Source: Paramacrobiotus metropolitanus (lineage: Eukaryota > Tardigrada > Eutardigrada > Parachela > Macrobiotidae). Taken from it: a DNA stretch of 64,000 nt. Numbering within the stretch: the first letter of the stretch is position 1; each line of letters opens with the position of its first letter. Location: NCBI RefSeq assembly GCF_019649055.1, contig NW_026570229.1:1240001-1304000 (forward strand), in the 5' to 3' direction. The notes beneath the pieces are model-generated. The model worked only from the letters and a program-made list of their open reading frames with translations. It was not told where the DNA came from and made no database searches. A program made the position numbers and the translations under genes. Below, piece after piece: positions 49,816 through 61,371 of this stretch.

Positions 49816-52580
49816 ATGCCTGGTCGATTCAAGTTAACCGCCATGTACAACGTACAAAAGCATACTCTTGCTCTTGGGTGCTTATGCGTTCTTATGTATT
49901 CTCAATCTTGGACGTCGGTGGCCGCTGGACGGACAGGTGGCGCTGCGGCGGCCGCTGGTCAAGCCGGAACGTTCGTTTCCGCTGACGGGAGCGGGCTGAA
50001 CATTTTGCAGGGCAGCTGTGGGTACGGAGCACCGGGTCCGAGCGTCTGCGTCGAGAGCAACGGACTGGTCAATGCGCTTTCGCCCGGCACGGTCGCCAGC
50101 GGCACTGAGTGCCGGCGCGTTGGGAGCCGCTGTCTTTTCGAAAAGACGAAATGCACGGCCTCAGTGTAGCCGCCAGAGGCCGTCTCGTTAACAGGCCGCT
50201 GGCATGCCAACGGGAGGTACTGCCAGCGGCCTCTTGATGGCATCCCAAGGATGGCCGCTGTCTGCCAGCTAGCTGGACGATGCCGGTTAATGCACAGACC
50301 GACAAAGAGGATTTACAGTCCAGCTGGCTGGACGCTGAATAACCTCCACCATGACAATGACAGGCCTCAGATATCGCGGGACGCGCGTCTAATGTTCGCG
50401 CTGTATAATTAATCGATTGCAATGAATTCTTATTAAGCGGTTTGGCCTCGACAACGACAAAGTTAGGTGCCATTTATCGCGCATCCGAAAAGCATCTACA
50501 TTTATCAGTTTACAAATTTTTAAGTAATCCATAAATACATACAGCTGTTAAAAATTTAATTGACTTCATGGATATGACTGACTATTAATGGAGGCAATGG
50601 CATCACTTATGTAATTTATATAGTTATTTATAATTCAGAACCCAGGACGAAACTACAAACTACAAGCAGTTATTTTTAGGTCTTAACGGCTACATGTTAC
50701 GGTAAATTGCTAATTATGCGTTACATTATGCGGCGTATTACAGTTAAGCTAGCTAGTGCGTACTTGCTTATATTAATATTGACCAGCCTAAAAGGCATTA
50801 ATTACGCCAGACTGATTATTAATATGAGAAACAATTTATGCCACAAATCATCAATTTACTGTCTATAATTAATTTTAAGTGTTAAACTCATTAACGTTGT
50901 ACGAGACTAATAAGTGCCTAACTGGCAACTGCTAACACAAACTGTGGATTTGGAGACTGCCAGCCGCGGAGGTAACAGTGCTTCCCGCGTTTGGAGGCGG
51001 AGTCTGCCGTTGCTCGCTGCTGTACTGCGTGGACGCACTACGCAGCACATGCAGTGCACTTGTGTTCCGCTCTTGCATCGTAATAAGTACAGAGTACGTA
51101 ATATGCCATAGCAGTTGCAGTGGGATCTTTTCAGTTTTCGTTTTTGATGTCTAAATTGAAATTTTCGGTTTCTCATATTTTATTCCAGTTTTTATCCACT
51201 TGAAATTGTTGAAACTAAAAATACGTCTGTGGCGCTCTCTGATTCGCTAGCAGAATTTAGAAGTAATGTAGTTCAAAACAATGTTCTACTTTCATGATTT
51301 CGATTTTCGCGCCATGTCTGTTGGCTCACTTGGCTGTAATCGTCGAACGTTGCAAGTTGCAAGTATATTATGAGCAACGATTTCGTCCCAACCGTTGCCT
51401 CGCTCCTTTGGACACCTTCTATGCATTAATGACAATGATGGAAATCTAAGCACATCCAGGACTTCGCCTAGACGCGCTGGATGGGGTACTCAATGATCGC
51501 GTGCAGGGATAAGGTATGTACAATAAATAATTACGCCACGTAATTTCTCTCACATTACTTATTTTACGAACGTTGAAAATTTTCATGCGCTCTGTTGTGT
51601 CACTAGTGTGTGTCACTAATGTTTATACCGTAGCCACTGAATGATTAAATTTAAGAATTAAGTGGTATAAAATCTATCGATAATCATGACTTAAAAAGTA
51701 CTCGCAGAATAAATTTCGCGTTATAAAAGTTTTACAGTTTATTACAAGTACTGGATCGAGTAACGCTGTAATAGTACTCGTACTCTGTACTACCAGTGCC
51801 TTGCCGGTCATTTTTTCTAATTTAATGCATTATTTTGTTACATAATTCACTCCGAGTACCAAATTTAATAACATTATTGCTAATTCCGATTTTGTATACA
51901 CAGGCATCGCCGCTCCACCACCGCAACAGTGCAGAATGAAACGTCGACGACCGTGCAAAAATTCTCCACTATCAGAAAGATTTATTTTTCGCTGTTGTTA
52001 CTCTCGCGGAGATGTGTCTGGGAATATTTGCTGTTGTCTTGCATGATGTTCTCTATTACAGTTCTGTTTCGGATGTACGTTAATTGTTTGAAACCTGGAA
52101 TTGTGTGGATTTGCAGTGTCAAGCCAGTCATAATTGTGAGGTTATTAGTCAAACCATTACCGGTGGAAATAAAAATTCGGAATTGATGAAATTACATAAT
52201 TTAAATACAGATATTGTATTACCCATATTTAAGCGACGTTACAAGCTTTAATCGGGATGTGATAAATTGGCACAATAAAACCGAAACTATAAGAAAAACA
52301 GTTTTCGTGATGCCCTGAAACAGGCCGCTGGCAGCCAAGAAACTGCCAGTTAAAGGCTATGTTTTTTGGCCACCAGAAGGCTGCTGACGGCCTCCGTCTG
52401 AGATGCCACCGGCGGCCCGCTCTGGCTGTAGCAAATGGTCATCTGATGGTCTGCCAGCGGCTTTGATCAGAGGCCTCAACTAAGCCGCTGGCGGTGTTCA
52501 AATCGCAGTTGATCAACTGTCACTGCTGCAGTGGTTCGAGTTTGGCTCCGATTTCCGGGTATCCCGGATTCTGTCGATGA
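49816..52580 (+). pseudogene. Cystine-knot peptide gene split by a 2.4-kb insertion
   Basis: The 5' part (49816 to ~50137) encodes a signal peptide (from ATG 49843: hydrophobic LALGCLCVLM), an Ala/Gly-rich propeptide and the start of the cysteine domain, TECRRVGSRCLF. After ~50137 homology to relatives stops; the running frame ends in TAG at 50167. The missing 3' part reappears at 52515-52580: CHCCSGSSLAPISGYPGFC and a stop, followed by ~100 bp of 3' flank similar to that of the 30559 copy. The gene was therefore intact before ~2.37 kb was inserted. In the 3' part one framework cysteine is also replaced by Ser. Confidence 0.7.
50140..52510. mobile_element. Insertion with GCCGCTGGC-rich ends
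   Basis: About 2.37 kb between the two halves of the peptide gene. Both ends (50150-50330 and 52310-52500) carry clusters of GCCGCTGGC and its complement GCCAGCGGC with GGCCTC, suggesting subterminal repeats of a DNA transposon. The interior is AT-rich with no transposase. Exact ends and target duplication are not resolved. Confidence 0.5.
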
Positions 52581-53617
52581 GGACCCCGGAAGCGCCGAAC
52601 CTGTTGGATAATATTGGCACTCTTTGGACTTATGGATCTACGCAAATCGCGCTTCCCACTGGCACGGAATGATGGCTGTGGTATAAGTAACGCTTTTATT
52701 TTCCGATGGCTGCAGCGTCCGTAAAAACAAGTATCGTGCCGGTTAGTCTTTCCCGGTGCACTTGCAGCCAAGAGTTGTAGCAGAGGCATTTACCTGTATT
52801 TCTGTCGAATAACGCGTTCCCGTTGTTGTTGTGCAATACTTTCACTTTTAGTACGACTGTACGAGTACGCCTGAAAATTACTGTAGTTTGCGCTGTTAAA
52901 TAAAATATCTTTTCTCAGATGTTTATAATACTGTTTTTAGGCATGAATTTCTGCCGCTTTTGCTGTCTTATGTGTATAAGGTTTCGTTTCACGGTAATAC
53001 TGTAATATGTACTTCAGTACAGTTTTGTTGGTTCGACAGATCTATTGACGTTCCCATAGACAAAGCGTAGGCTCGGGTCGGCAGACCTACTGTATACTGA
53101 TACCGTTTGTCACATCGTCTCTACTTGCCGGGAAAACAGACGCTATTCGATTAATTTTGTGCGTCTGGGAAGCACTTTGAAGACGCACTTAACAACCGCT
53201 CACGACAGGCTTTTAAGCCTTTTACACGTCCCAAAGTCCGAGCCTATTCATCCTGGCGGATTTCGATATCATCACTACAACCAGACATAAAGTCATCACT
53301 GAGGTCATTGTACTAACGCCGGAAATGAGACAACTTGTTGGACGTCACCGAGATTTCAAAGAAATGCGTCCGTCTCACGCATAAATGCCAACCACCTCAT
53401 CTTTGCAAAGGTCAAAGGTAACCATAGGCAATCGCTATAAGACACGTACAACATTATTAAATGCGTTATACTTCCTCCCGCGATCAGCTGCACATGTACG
53501 CACTGGCGTAGCCCGGTGTAACAGGAAGCCGCTTAAGCGTTACACTGATTGCATCTTATCAAAAACGATCTCTTGCGTATTCGAGTGACTGAATACACAG
53601 GAACAGGAACCCAGAAG

Positions 53618-53626
53618 GTATAAAAA
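53618..53626 (+). promoter_or_regulatory. TATA box of the 53760 gene
   Basis: TATAAAAAA, 142 bp upstream of the ATG. Confidence 0.65.
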
Positions 53627-53759
53627 ACATCTGAGCAAGCCTACCGATGCACAGTAACATTCCCACCGTTATTCATTTGCTCAACTTACTGGTCCTCTGG
53701 CAGCGTTTAGTGCCGCGGTACTGAATTTTCCACTTAACACGAGTCTTTCTCCGGGAAGC

Positions 53760-54161
53760 ATGGATTCCCCGCGGTTTGTTTCTCTTGCTACTGTAGTAGT
53801 GTGTTTGAGCGTTTGCTTACAAATGAGCAGTGCCTTCGATTTTTCCAAAATGGTGGGCATCGGTTCCGGATTGACGACGATTGGAAACGGTTTTAAGGGT
53901 AACGGAGGTGGAGGCGGAGCGGGATCCAACACCAACACGGCACACGGTGGTGTCGGCTACGGAGGACAAGGAGGCAGCGTCACCATTGACATGAGCAACC
54001 GTCCTGCCGCGGGCGGCAGCAGCGGCTTCGAGCGGCGCAGTCACGGACGGCGGAAGCGCGCGGAATGCCGGCACATCAACAACTACTGCTACGCCGACGA
54101 GCACTGCTGCAACGGCATCTGCTACGTGGCGGTTGTCGGTCAACATGGCGTCTGTATTTAA
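53760..54161 (+). CDS. Secreted cystine-knot peptide precursor (QHGVC type)
   Basis: 133 aa, single exon, ATG start, polyadenylation signal AATAAA at 54209. Signal peptide ~1-25 (hydrophobic SLATVVVCLSVCL, cleavage after SSA). A Gly/Ser/Asn-rich propeptide follows (NGGGGGAGSNTNTAHGGVGYGGQGG), then a furin-type site RRKR. The mature 33-residue end has cysteine spacing C-X6-C-X5-CC-X3-C-X10-C, the inhibitor cystine knot pattern found in arthropod and mollusc toxins, antimicrobial peptides and some hormones. The function (defence, signalling or venom-like) cannot be chosen from sequence. Relatives at 57451 (intact), 55976 and 56597 (broken) make this a local gene family. Confidence 0.85.
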   Translation: MDSPRFVSLATVVVCLSVCLQMSSAFDFSKMVGIGSGLTTIGNGFKGNGGGGGAGSNTNTAHGGVGYGGQGGSVTIDMSNRPAAGGSSGFERRSHGRRKRAECRHINNYCYADEHCCNGICYVAVVGQHGVCI

Positions 54162-54974
54162 GCGCATTTACAATATTTCGTATTATTTGATATAATATCA
54201 TCTTTATCAATAAACTTTTCTATGAAGATTTTACAACGAGCGAACCATGATCGGATGTGCTGGTGACTTGCTGCATGCGCTGTGTAAATGTACACGGATA
54301 TGGCCATCGGTCACCGTTATCGAGTGTGATTTACTTCTGCCCTCTGCCTCGTCATAACAAAGCGGAATAAAAATACTTTTTTATGAGTGGACAGAATCTT
54401 ACTCAATAAAAAATATCAACAAAATGATTTACTTCATTGTAATTGATTGCCAAAGTTGTTTGTATATGATGAATAAGCAAACGAGATCGATTCACGCACT
54501 CAAGCAAGACCCAGCAACTGCTCTTTAAATCCTTGGCAGAAGCGCAAACTAGGGGCATCGGCATCGCTACTATGCCGTAAAGCATAAAGATTCAAAAATT
54601 GGTTAGCAATTTTTATATAGATGCTACTTCAGGTTTTGCCACTAAAGTGTCAGGCCGATTAGTTACTCAAGTGTATTTGGAGACAAGGTAAATTATCGTT
54701 CTTTTTCTCCGGTAACGCGCCACAATTACATCATTTACATGGATGTTTGGATGGATACTTTCGTATCAATATGAGCATGCCCGAAAGCTTGTGATACTGT
54801 ATATCAAGCATCTTTTATTGCATAATTGCACATTGATCGACACTGACAGCATGGTTCATTAGAAACCAATAAACAGTCAAATTAAAATCTTTTTCCGTTC
54901 GTGCTACAAGGTTCCGTTTCTACACTGTCCGCTGTGGCATTGAGTCGGTCTAGCATATCTGACATGCAGCATGC
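54162..54974. other. Intergenic region between peptide genes
   Basis: 3' ends of two genes: AATAAA at 54209 (plus) and a minus-strand AATAAA at 54819-54814. Otherwise nothing recognised. Confidence 0.6.
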
Positions 54975-55325
54975 TCATCGACAGAAACCGGGATAACCGA
55001 AAACCGCTACAAAGCATTCTCCACTACAGCAATGCTCGTCGAGGAGACAGCGGTTCCCCAGGCGCCGGCACTCGGTGAACGGTTCCACCGACGCGGCTGT
55101 CCACGTCTGGACCTGTCCGCTCCCATCCATGTACACGCTCTGGCCGGGTCCTCCATATCCGATGCCACCCTGTGCAAAGTTGTACACGGATCCATCAGGG
55201 GAAGTGAAAGTCCCGGCAATGCCCGCAGTGCCACCTGCGTGACTAGCGGCCGCTGTCGACCCGGCTGGGTCAGCGTACACCAGTGTACTGCACAAGTACG
55301 TTAAAAAGATGTGTACGGTGAGCAT
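54975..55325 (-). CDS. Secreted cystine-knot peptide precursor (GYPGFC type)
   Basis: 116 aa, single exon, ATG start. Signal peptide ~1-18 (MLTVHIFLTYLCSTLVYA). An Ala/Gly/Ser-rich propeptide (AAASHAGGTAGIAGTF, then GGIGYGGPGQSVYMDGSG) leads to the cysteine domain ECRRLGNRCLLDEHCC..., with the same C-X6-C-X5-CC-X3-C-X10-C framework as the QHGVC genes but ending GYPGFCR. There is no dibasic site directly before the first cysteine, unlike the QHGVC type, so processing may differ. It is the only intact member of this subfamily in the window; 30559 and 49816 are broken relatives. It lies opposite in strand to its neighbours. Confidence 0.85.
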   Translation of the reverse strand: MLTVHIFLTYLCSTLVYADPAGSTAAASHAGGTAGIAGTFTSPDGSVYNFAQGGIGYGGPGQSVYMDGSGQVQTWTAASVEPFTECRRLGNRCLLDEHCCSGECFVAVFGYPGFCR

Positions 55326-55475
55326 AGTGACCGGGCTGCAGTTCAGCTCGAGTCCAGTTAAGAAGCGATCAACCAGCTTTTACGGTAGCCACAGAAAGAA
55401 CTTTACTTCAGCAAGAATCGCTCCCAACCGTCGCGAATAGTAAATCTGAATGGAGAAATACCGTACTGTGTCAAA

Positions 55476-55483
55476 CTATATAC
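55476..55483 (-). promoter_or_regulatory. TATA-like box of the 54975-55325 gene
   Basis: Minus strand GTATATAG, ~150 bp upstream of the ATG, a spacing like that of the sister genes. Confidence 0.5.
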
Positions 55484-55975
55484 TACGATCATATTCACAA
55501 CTCGGGCATCCGGCATTTTGCTGCATCCACGTGCATTTTGCTGCATCTTGTGCCCGAGTGTTCAGCTGGTACTTTATCACTAACGCCATAAGGTTTGACG
55601 TGGACCCACCACGCGTACTCAGCGCGATTATCGACAGATCAGCATGTTACTGCACTTGTACGGATGGCTAATGTGATCTCGGACTCTCTGTCAATGCTCT
55701 GCGTACAGTTTCTGAGTAGCGTATTACTCATATGCTTTAAACTATCAAGGAAACCGATCAGTTTTCATCATTTCCTGCGCTTTGGCATCCGGTCCACTGT
55801 CCAATCGAACTTCCTGAAGGAAATTGTTTTGAATAAAAAAGCTGCTTCGGGAGTGGTTGTTAATCCACAACCCAAACTACATAACAGTTAACGAGTTACT
55901 TAAATACGATCGGTATTAGGCCTCTTCTGTGTCAACCAGGGCGGTGGCCTCTAGAACCCAGGAGTGTCCAACAGG

Positions 55976-56200
55976 AACACGGCAGAAGGCGGTACAGGAT
56001 TCGGAGGACACGGAGGCAGCCTCTACATCGACATGAGCCGACATCCTGGGGTGGACGGCTTCGAGCAGCGCAGCAACGGCGCGAGACGCTGGAAGCGTGC
56101 GGAATGCCGGCACATCAGCAACTAATGCTACGCCGACGAGCACTGCTGCAACGGCATCTGTCGCGTCCAGGTCGTCGGCTAACACGGTGTCTGTCTTTAG
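55976..56200 (+). pseudogene. Cystine-knot peptide pseudogene (QHGVC type)
   Basis: 75 codons aligned to the propeptide and cysteine domain of the 53760 gene (GGTGFGGHGGSLYIDMS; KRAECRHISN; DEHCCNGIC). Two in-frame TAA stops fall in the cysteine domain, one replacing the residue before the second cysteine and one near the C-terminus. No matching signal peptide upstream. Clearly non-functional, but the spacing of cysteine codons is still visible. Confidence 0.85.
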
Positions 56201-56596
56201 AAACAGTTCTTAAAAACTGTTGCTTCATAATTTAAAACTACTGCTCATTTGTGATTGTAGCTCGTTTGATTACGTATTTGCAAATATTAGATAAAGTGTA
56301 GTTTCACATGAAGGCTGTTGTTTTTATCTGGATGATATAAAGCAAGCAACACTACATAAAGTTTTTCTGATTCGTTGGCATTTTTCGGTCGCTGTGCACT
56401 TCCGCCAGCATATAAACTTTGGCACTTCGCTTGATATCCGAAAGAAGAACCAACCCCGAAGCTATTCTGAACACAAATGCGTCCGGTGAAACAGTCATGC
56501 AGCGGTCTTGGCATACAATTTAATGTGAGTCAGAACACTGAGAACAGAGAATGTTACCTACCCTAGTAGATAGTACATAATATGGAACGCTACGCT

Positions 56597-56651
56597 TTAA
56601 AGGCAAGACGCCATTTTGGCCAACCACCGTGACGTAGCAGATGCCGTTGCA
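56597..56651 (-). pseudogene. Remnant of a cystine-knot peptide gene
   Basis: On the minus strand, CNGICYVTVVGQNGV matches the C-terminal end of the QHGVC-type peptides; the final cysteine is lost and the rest of the gene is not recognisable. Confidence 0.65.
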
Positions 56652-57322
56652 CAAAACTGCCCGCAGACTAGCATACACACAACGGACATGGCGCCCGCCA
56701 TCCACATCGTGGTGATTCGCGGACTGCATTGCGGAAGTGGAGAATATTATACGGAGATGCAAAACACTGCAACCCGTGGTGGTAGCCGTTAATACTGGCT
56801 TAAATGTTGCGAAATAGTTTTGCCCTGCCCAGAAAGACTTGGGCGTTAATACAATGTTTTATCTGGAGCAAACCCATGCTTGCTCCATTTCGGGGAGTGT
56901 TTGAGGAAAGGCGCACAATGGTCAAGTTTTTGGAGGATGCAGCATAGCGGAAATTGCGTCACATTCATAATGAGTTCAGAATATTGTGAGCTGTGAATCT
57001 GTCACAATTGTAGGCATGGTGTAATGGCAATCGTTCACAGAGCAAACTTCGCGCTAAATACTTACATGCTATCGCCTATCGGTATAGACTTTACGCTAGA
57101 AATTGTCGTTATCGGCTAACGCAATGACGTAGGAGTTGCGTGCATTTACAGCGCATATCCCAGAAGCACCGATCAGCAACCGTTATATATTTGCGTCAGC
57201 AATGCCAGAGGTAATCTTGATCACCAGTGCACCGACCCTGATTACTGCGCGTTATACGGGAACTGACGAAAGAGCCGATACACATCACCGGCGTACGATC
57301 GCGATTATCACCGTTGCAGTGG

Positions 57323-57330
57323 TATTTAAA
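57323..57330 (+). promoter_or_regulatory. TATA-like box of the 57451 gene
   Basis: TATTTAAA, 121 bp upstream of the ATG at 57451. Confidence 0.45.
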
Positions 57331-57450
57331 ACGTGCAACCAATGCTGCAGTTCGTTATATCATCACCTACATAGTTTTGTGAGCTTTTAAAAACAAGACA
57401 CAGTGTTTCGATTAGGTTCTACGAGACAGCGGCTATATCCTTATAGTACG

Positions 57451-57816
57451 ATGGCCGTCTCCTTTTCCCTTGTTGTGGCCTTGTCGGCGTTATGTCTTAT
57501 TGCCTTGTTTCCGACTAACAGCAGTGCCAGAAGGGATTCTGCTAGACGGGTCAACATCGGTTCCGGACAGACGAACATCAAGAACAATATGACGCCTTCT
57601 AGAGGATCATCAGGCGGTGGATCCAATCGAAACGTTGCGCATGGCGGTACCGCTTACGGAGGAAAGGGCGGCAGCGTCAACATCAACGGCGCTGGTCGCG
57701 GACGGGGAAAGCGCGCGGAGTGCCGGCACATCAACAACTACTGCTACGCCGACGAGCACTGCTGCAACCGCATCTGCTACGTTCCCGTCGTCGGCCAGCA
57801 CGGTGTCTGTCTCTAA
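57451..57816 (+). CDS. Secreted cystine-knot peptide precursor (QHGVC type)
   Basis: 121 aa from the ATG at 57451 (an upstream GTG is in frame but the leader starts here). Signal peptide ~1-26 (SFSLVVALSALCLIALF). The propeptide is Gly/Ser/Asn/Arg-rich (GSSGGGSNRNVAHGGTAYGG), followed by a basic RGKR cleavage site and a 33-residue cysteine domain with C-X6-C-X5-CC-X3-C-X10-C spacing. The mature part differs from that of the 53760 gene at only a few positions (CCNRICYVPVV instead of CCNGICYVAVV), while the propeptide has diverged more. That suggests the mature peptide is under constraint. Same strand as 53760; likely a tandem duplicate. Confidence 0.85.
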   Translation: MAVSFSLVVALSALCLIALFPTNSSARRDSARRVNIGSGQTNIKNNMTPSRGSSGGGSNRNVAHGGTAYGGKGGSVNINGAGRGRGKRAECRHINNYCYADEHCCNRICYVPVVGQHGVCL

Positions 57817-58689
57817 AAACGGTTCACGTCGTTGCTAGTTGATTTTCTAAAGGATGCACATTAAATAGTTTATGGTCGATACTAAATTGTAAAACGATAT
57901 ATCGCTTGCTGCAATAGTGGAAACAAAACGCCTCGACATGGTTTCGCCGTGGTGTCCTTCAGTAAATATTCGCACAGATAGTCAGTAATCATGATAACGC
58001 TGGGCTGTAAAGGTACATGTTTATACTGGCGTCCAATCGGTGATTTCACTAGGTCGCCAACAGATTCTTTTACGACGGCAAACTATGGTCAACGAGCGCT
58101 CAAGCACGCCAGGGTGTGAGATATGAAGGTATTTGTACTGTAGCGTATGCTATGGACTCGTATCGTAGCACTTTAATGTGTATCGCAACTGAGCAGAGAA
58201 CTGACTGACTGTCATGAGAAGAACCGTAACCAGAGAACAGAAGAAGCACAGAAAGTTGCTAGGACGAAGGACAGAGAATAGAAATATAGAAAGTACAAGA
58301 AGGTCAAGAAACACGCGAATCTAGATACATCACACAAGGTGACAGTATACAATTCATACAACTTGAGAACAATAAATAGAATGCCACTAAACAAGGTCAC
58401 AAATACCTGGCATCGTGCGCCAACGGACATAAAAATAAAAGTCCTCTACTGTATAGAAATAGCGGGCAGGAACGTCTATCACTGTAGAACAAACAAGCCG
58501 TGCATATAAAGAAACGCTACATGAGTCAGTGCTGCGCCTTTCTCAACCGCCTTCGTTTGCGGAATAACATCGTCCAGGGTTTGCATACGGCATTGCGTCA
58601 TTTCCGTCGGGCGCAGCTGAATAGTGGTACAGTACGGTGTGGAATTGGTGGAAGAAAAGGACCTTCGATCACCGGGTGCAATGGCCGCT

Positions 58690-59994
58690 GCTTTCTTGTA
58701 CCACTTGCATGTTGCGGGAATCACAAGCGAATCGGTCGGCCCATTGTTGGATGAAAAGATCGGCATGGTGAACAGAATGATTTCTCGTCTGTCACCTTTG
58801 CCGTCCCATCAAGCACTTTTCTTGCTGAAAAATTGTCTCTCCGTCCCAAAACTGATGTACCTTTTAAGAACGAGCGAAGCGTTCCATTTTCCGGAGATCC
58901 TCAATAAATTCGAGTCTTCTGTAAGCAGTAGTCTTGAGGAAATCACCAACGTGACCATTACTGATGAAATCTGGGAACAGGTAACCTTACCTGTACGGGT
59001 GGGTGGTTTAGGCATCAGACGCACCGAACGACTAGCACCTTCGGCATTCCTTGCCTCGGTCAACTCGGTACGCTCGCTGGTGCCACACATGACCGACCTG
59101 TACAGTGAAGCATATGTGACACGCGCGGAACAAGCATGGAAGTCAATGGGGCCTGCGGAACTCCCTGCAGAGAATCTGCGCGCTTCACAGCGCGCATGGG
59201 ACATACCCGTCGTTCTCATTCAGAAAGAAACTGTGTTACGCCAGACCAAGTCCGTTAATCAAAAAGCCCGGCTGCTAGCTGTGTCCCAGCCCGAATCCGG
59301 ACTGTGGCTTAATGCTGTACCAGTGGCAAGCCTCGGCACTTTGCTGTCAAATACCGAAGTACGAATATCCGTTGCGCAACGCATCGGCTCCCCAGTATGT
59401 ATCGAACATCGGTGCAAATGCGGCAGCACCGTTGACGTGTGGGGATATCACGGGTTGGGATGCAAACGTCTTAAAGCGAAGATTTCCCGGCACAACGAAG
59501 TTAGAGATGTTATCCATCGTGCGTGTGGTACGGCCAGCATCCCTTCAGTTCTGGAACCTCCGGGCCTCTACCGCGACACTTTGAAACGACCGGACGGCAT
59601 GACTTCAGTCCCTTTCAGTCATGGGAAATCCTGGGTTTGGGATGTCACCTGCCCGGACACCATGGCCACCTCCTACATCGCCAAGACGTCCCAGGAGGCC
59701 GGCGCGGCCGCCACCATGGCAGAGACAAAGAAAAACCAGAAGCACGAATATTTACGGGATAATTTTAATTTCTCTGCTTTGGTTTTTGAAACAATGGGTG
59801 TGTGGGGTAAAGAATCGAAATGTAAAATGTCTACACTCGGTAAAAGGCTTTCTGAGCGGACTCAGGAGAAGCGGTCCACTCAGTTTCTGAAGCAGAGAAT
59901 CAGTATTGCTTTAATGCGAGGTAATGCTGCATGCGTTCAGGAAACCTTCTGCATCGGGAGGAGGCTGGATGAAGTATATTATGTGTTGAAATAG
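58690..59994 (+). pseudogene. Non-LTR retrotransposon 3' fragment with endonuclease-like domain
   Basis: About 435 open codons homologous to the element at 37297: thumb helices (SPLPSHQALFLLKNCLSV; GGLGIRRTERLAPSAFLA), a Cys/His finger (CKCGSTVDVWGYHGLGC...H) and the conserved C-terminus RPDGMTSVPF...WVWDVTCPDT, a candidate PD-(D/E)XK nuclease core. It ends with ISIALMRGNAA and a stop at 59994; AATAAA lies at 60050. The RT palm is absent, so it is a 5'-truncated insertion, but what remains has no stops. The sequence upstream (58200-58680) is not recognised. It has decayed less than the copy at 37297. Confidence 0.75.
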
Positions 59995-61371
59995 TTGCAA
60001 TAATGTACTGCCTGATTTAGCGTTTAACCAATGTTCATTTGTGTAACCCAATAAAAAGAACCCTTGCATGTATCGTGCGCTATGTAATAAAGTAGCCACT
60101 AAACCGTCGATCGCACCGGCTGAACACGGCACCAACATCTGGGCTAAAACGCTGCTTAAGAAAGCAGTAGTAAAACGCGATTCTGCAGTTTAATCGCTAG
60201 CTTAACGGCAAGTTTACCAATTCACCTGAAACCGGGCAAAAAACTTCCAGCATTTCAATCACCAAAGCCAAAAGGTATCCCTGCAGCATTAACATTTGCC
60301 ATTTGGTAACGGGGTGTTTATCGGATGGAGCAGTTTGATCAGCTTGTGTACGTGTACTGCTTTACCGTATTTTAATTCGTTTTTGTCTACGGCGTGGATG
60401 GTGTTGTCAGCGTTTGGTGATCACAATATGCGCGTGCAGATCAAGAGTTTGTCCGGCGTCCGACGAAACACCGTTATCAGATTAAACAATTCAAGATGCA
60501 CACCGAGAAAGCGGTCACCATACAGTACCTACCGTTCTTCCGGTAGCGATCAGCCACACCCTGATTAACACATTGATTAAGGTGGATTGTTGACTGCACC
60601 GAGATAGAGCAACTGCATCAGCTGATGCCATCTGCTCGCCAGACGAAAATGACGCATAATACGACGAAACAGAAGAAACAGCAGTACATTTAAGCTCGTC
60701 CCAAACCACACGCAATACCCCCATGCAGGATGCGCCTTCTTTGGTCACCTACCGTCTTCTTCATTTTAGTCAGAGTTTGTGATTAAAACACTGTCTTAAT
60801 CGGCAATGCATTTTCGATTGGTAAATTGCACCGAGTCTTCGTAAAGCATAAAACTTTTGTCGGTTGCCTCGAAGAGCGTCACGTAACGGTTCCGCGTCTG
60901 CTATTCCAAAATTTCCCTTTGGAGTGGTGCTGGATATCGCTCGATTTAAATACTCTGGTTAATAGGCTTTTTGCTTTTCTTCCTGATTTGCTGTCTTAGC
61001 TGAAAAGGAAGCGACGTCTCTCAGTAACGGACAATAAAGTAGTAATTATTATTAGAAAAACGAAAACTCAAATCAGGCTTAGAAACAGAATAGGCAGCTT
61101 TCGATAGATGTGTGCCGTCATCCTACGCTTGCGGTAAATCGGCCAGAACCGATAGCCACAACACTGTGAACCGCTTAGACAAGATTCATCCGCTGTCGCA
61201 CTCACCGACTAGCGTACAGTAATGTGTAACCGCAAAAGCACCAAAAAGCGACGATGATATGACCGACAGAAATCACACTTCCTGCCATACAGTAAAAATT
61301 TTCGTAGAACGCGCAGCAATAAGAAACATGATTACAACGACATAGCATACACTAGCGTAAAATAATATAAA
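59995..61371. other. Intergenic region
   Basis: 3' end of the non-LTR fragment (AATAAA at 60050), then no supportable gene or repeat. Confidence 0.5.
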
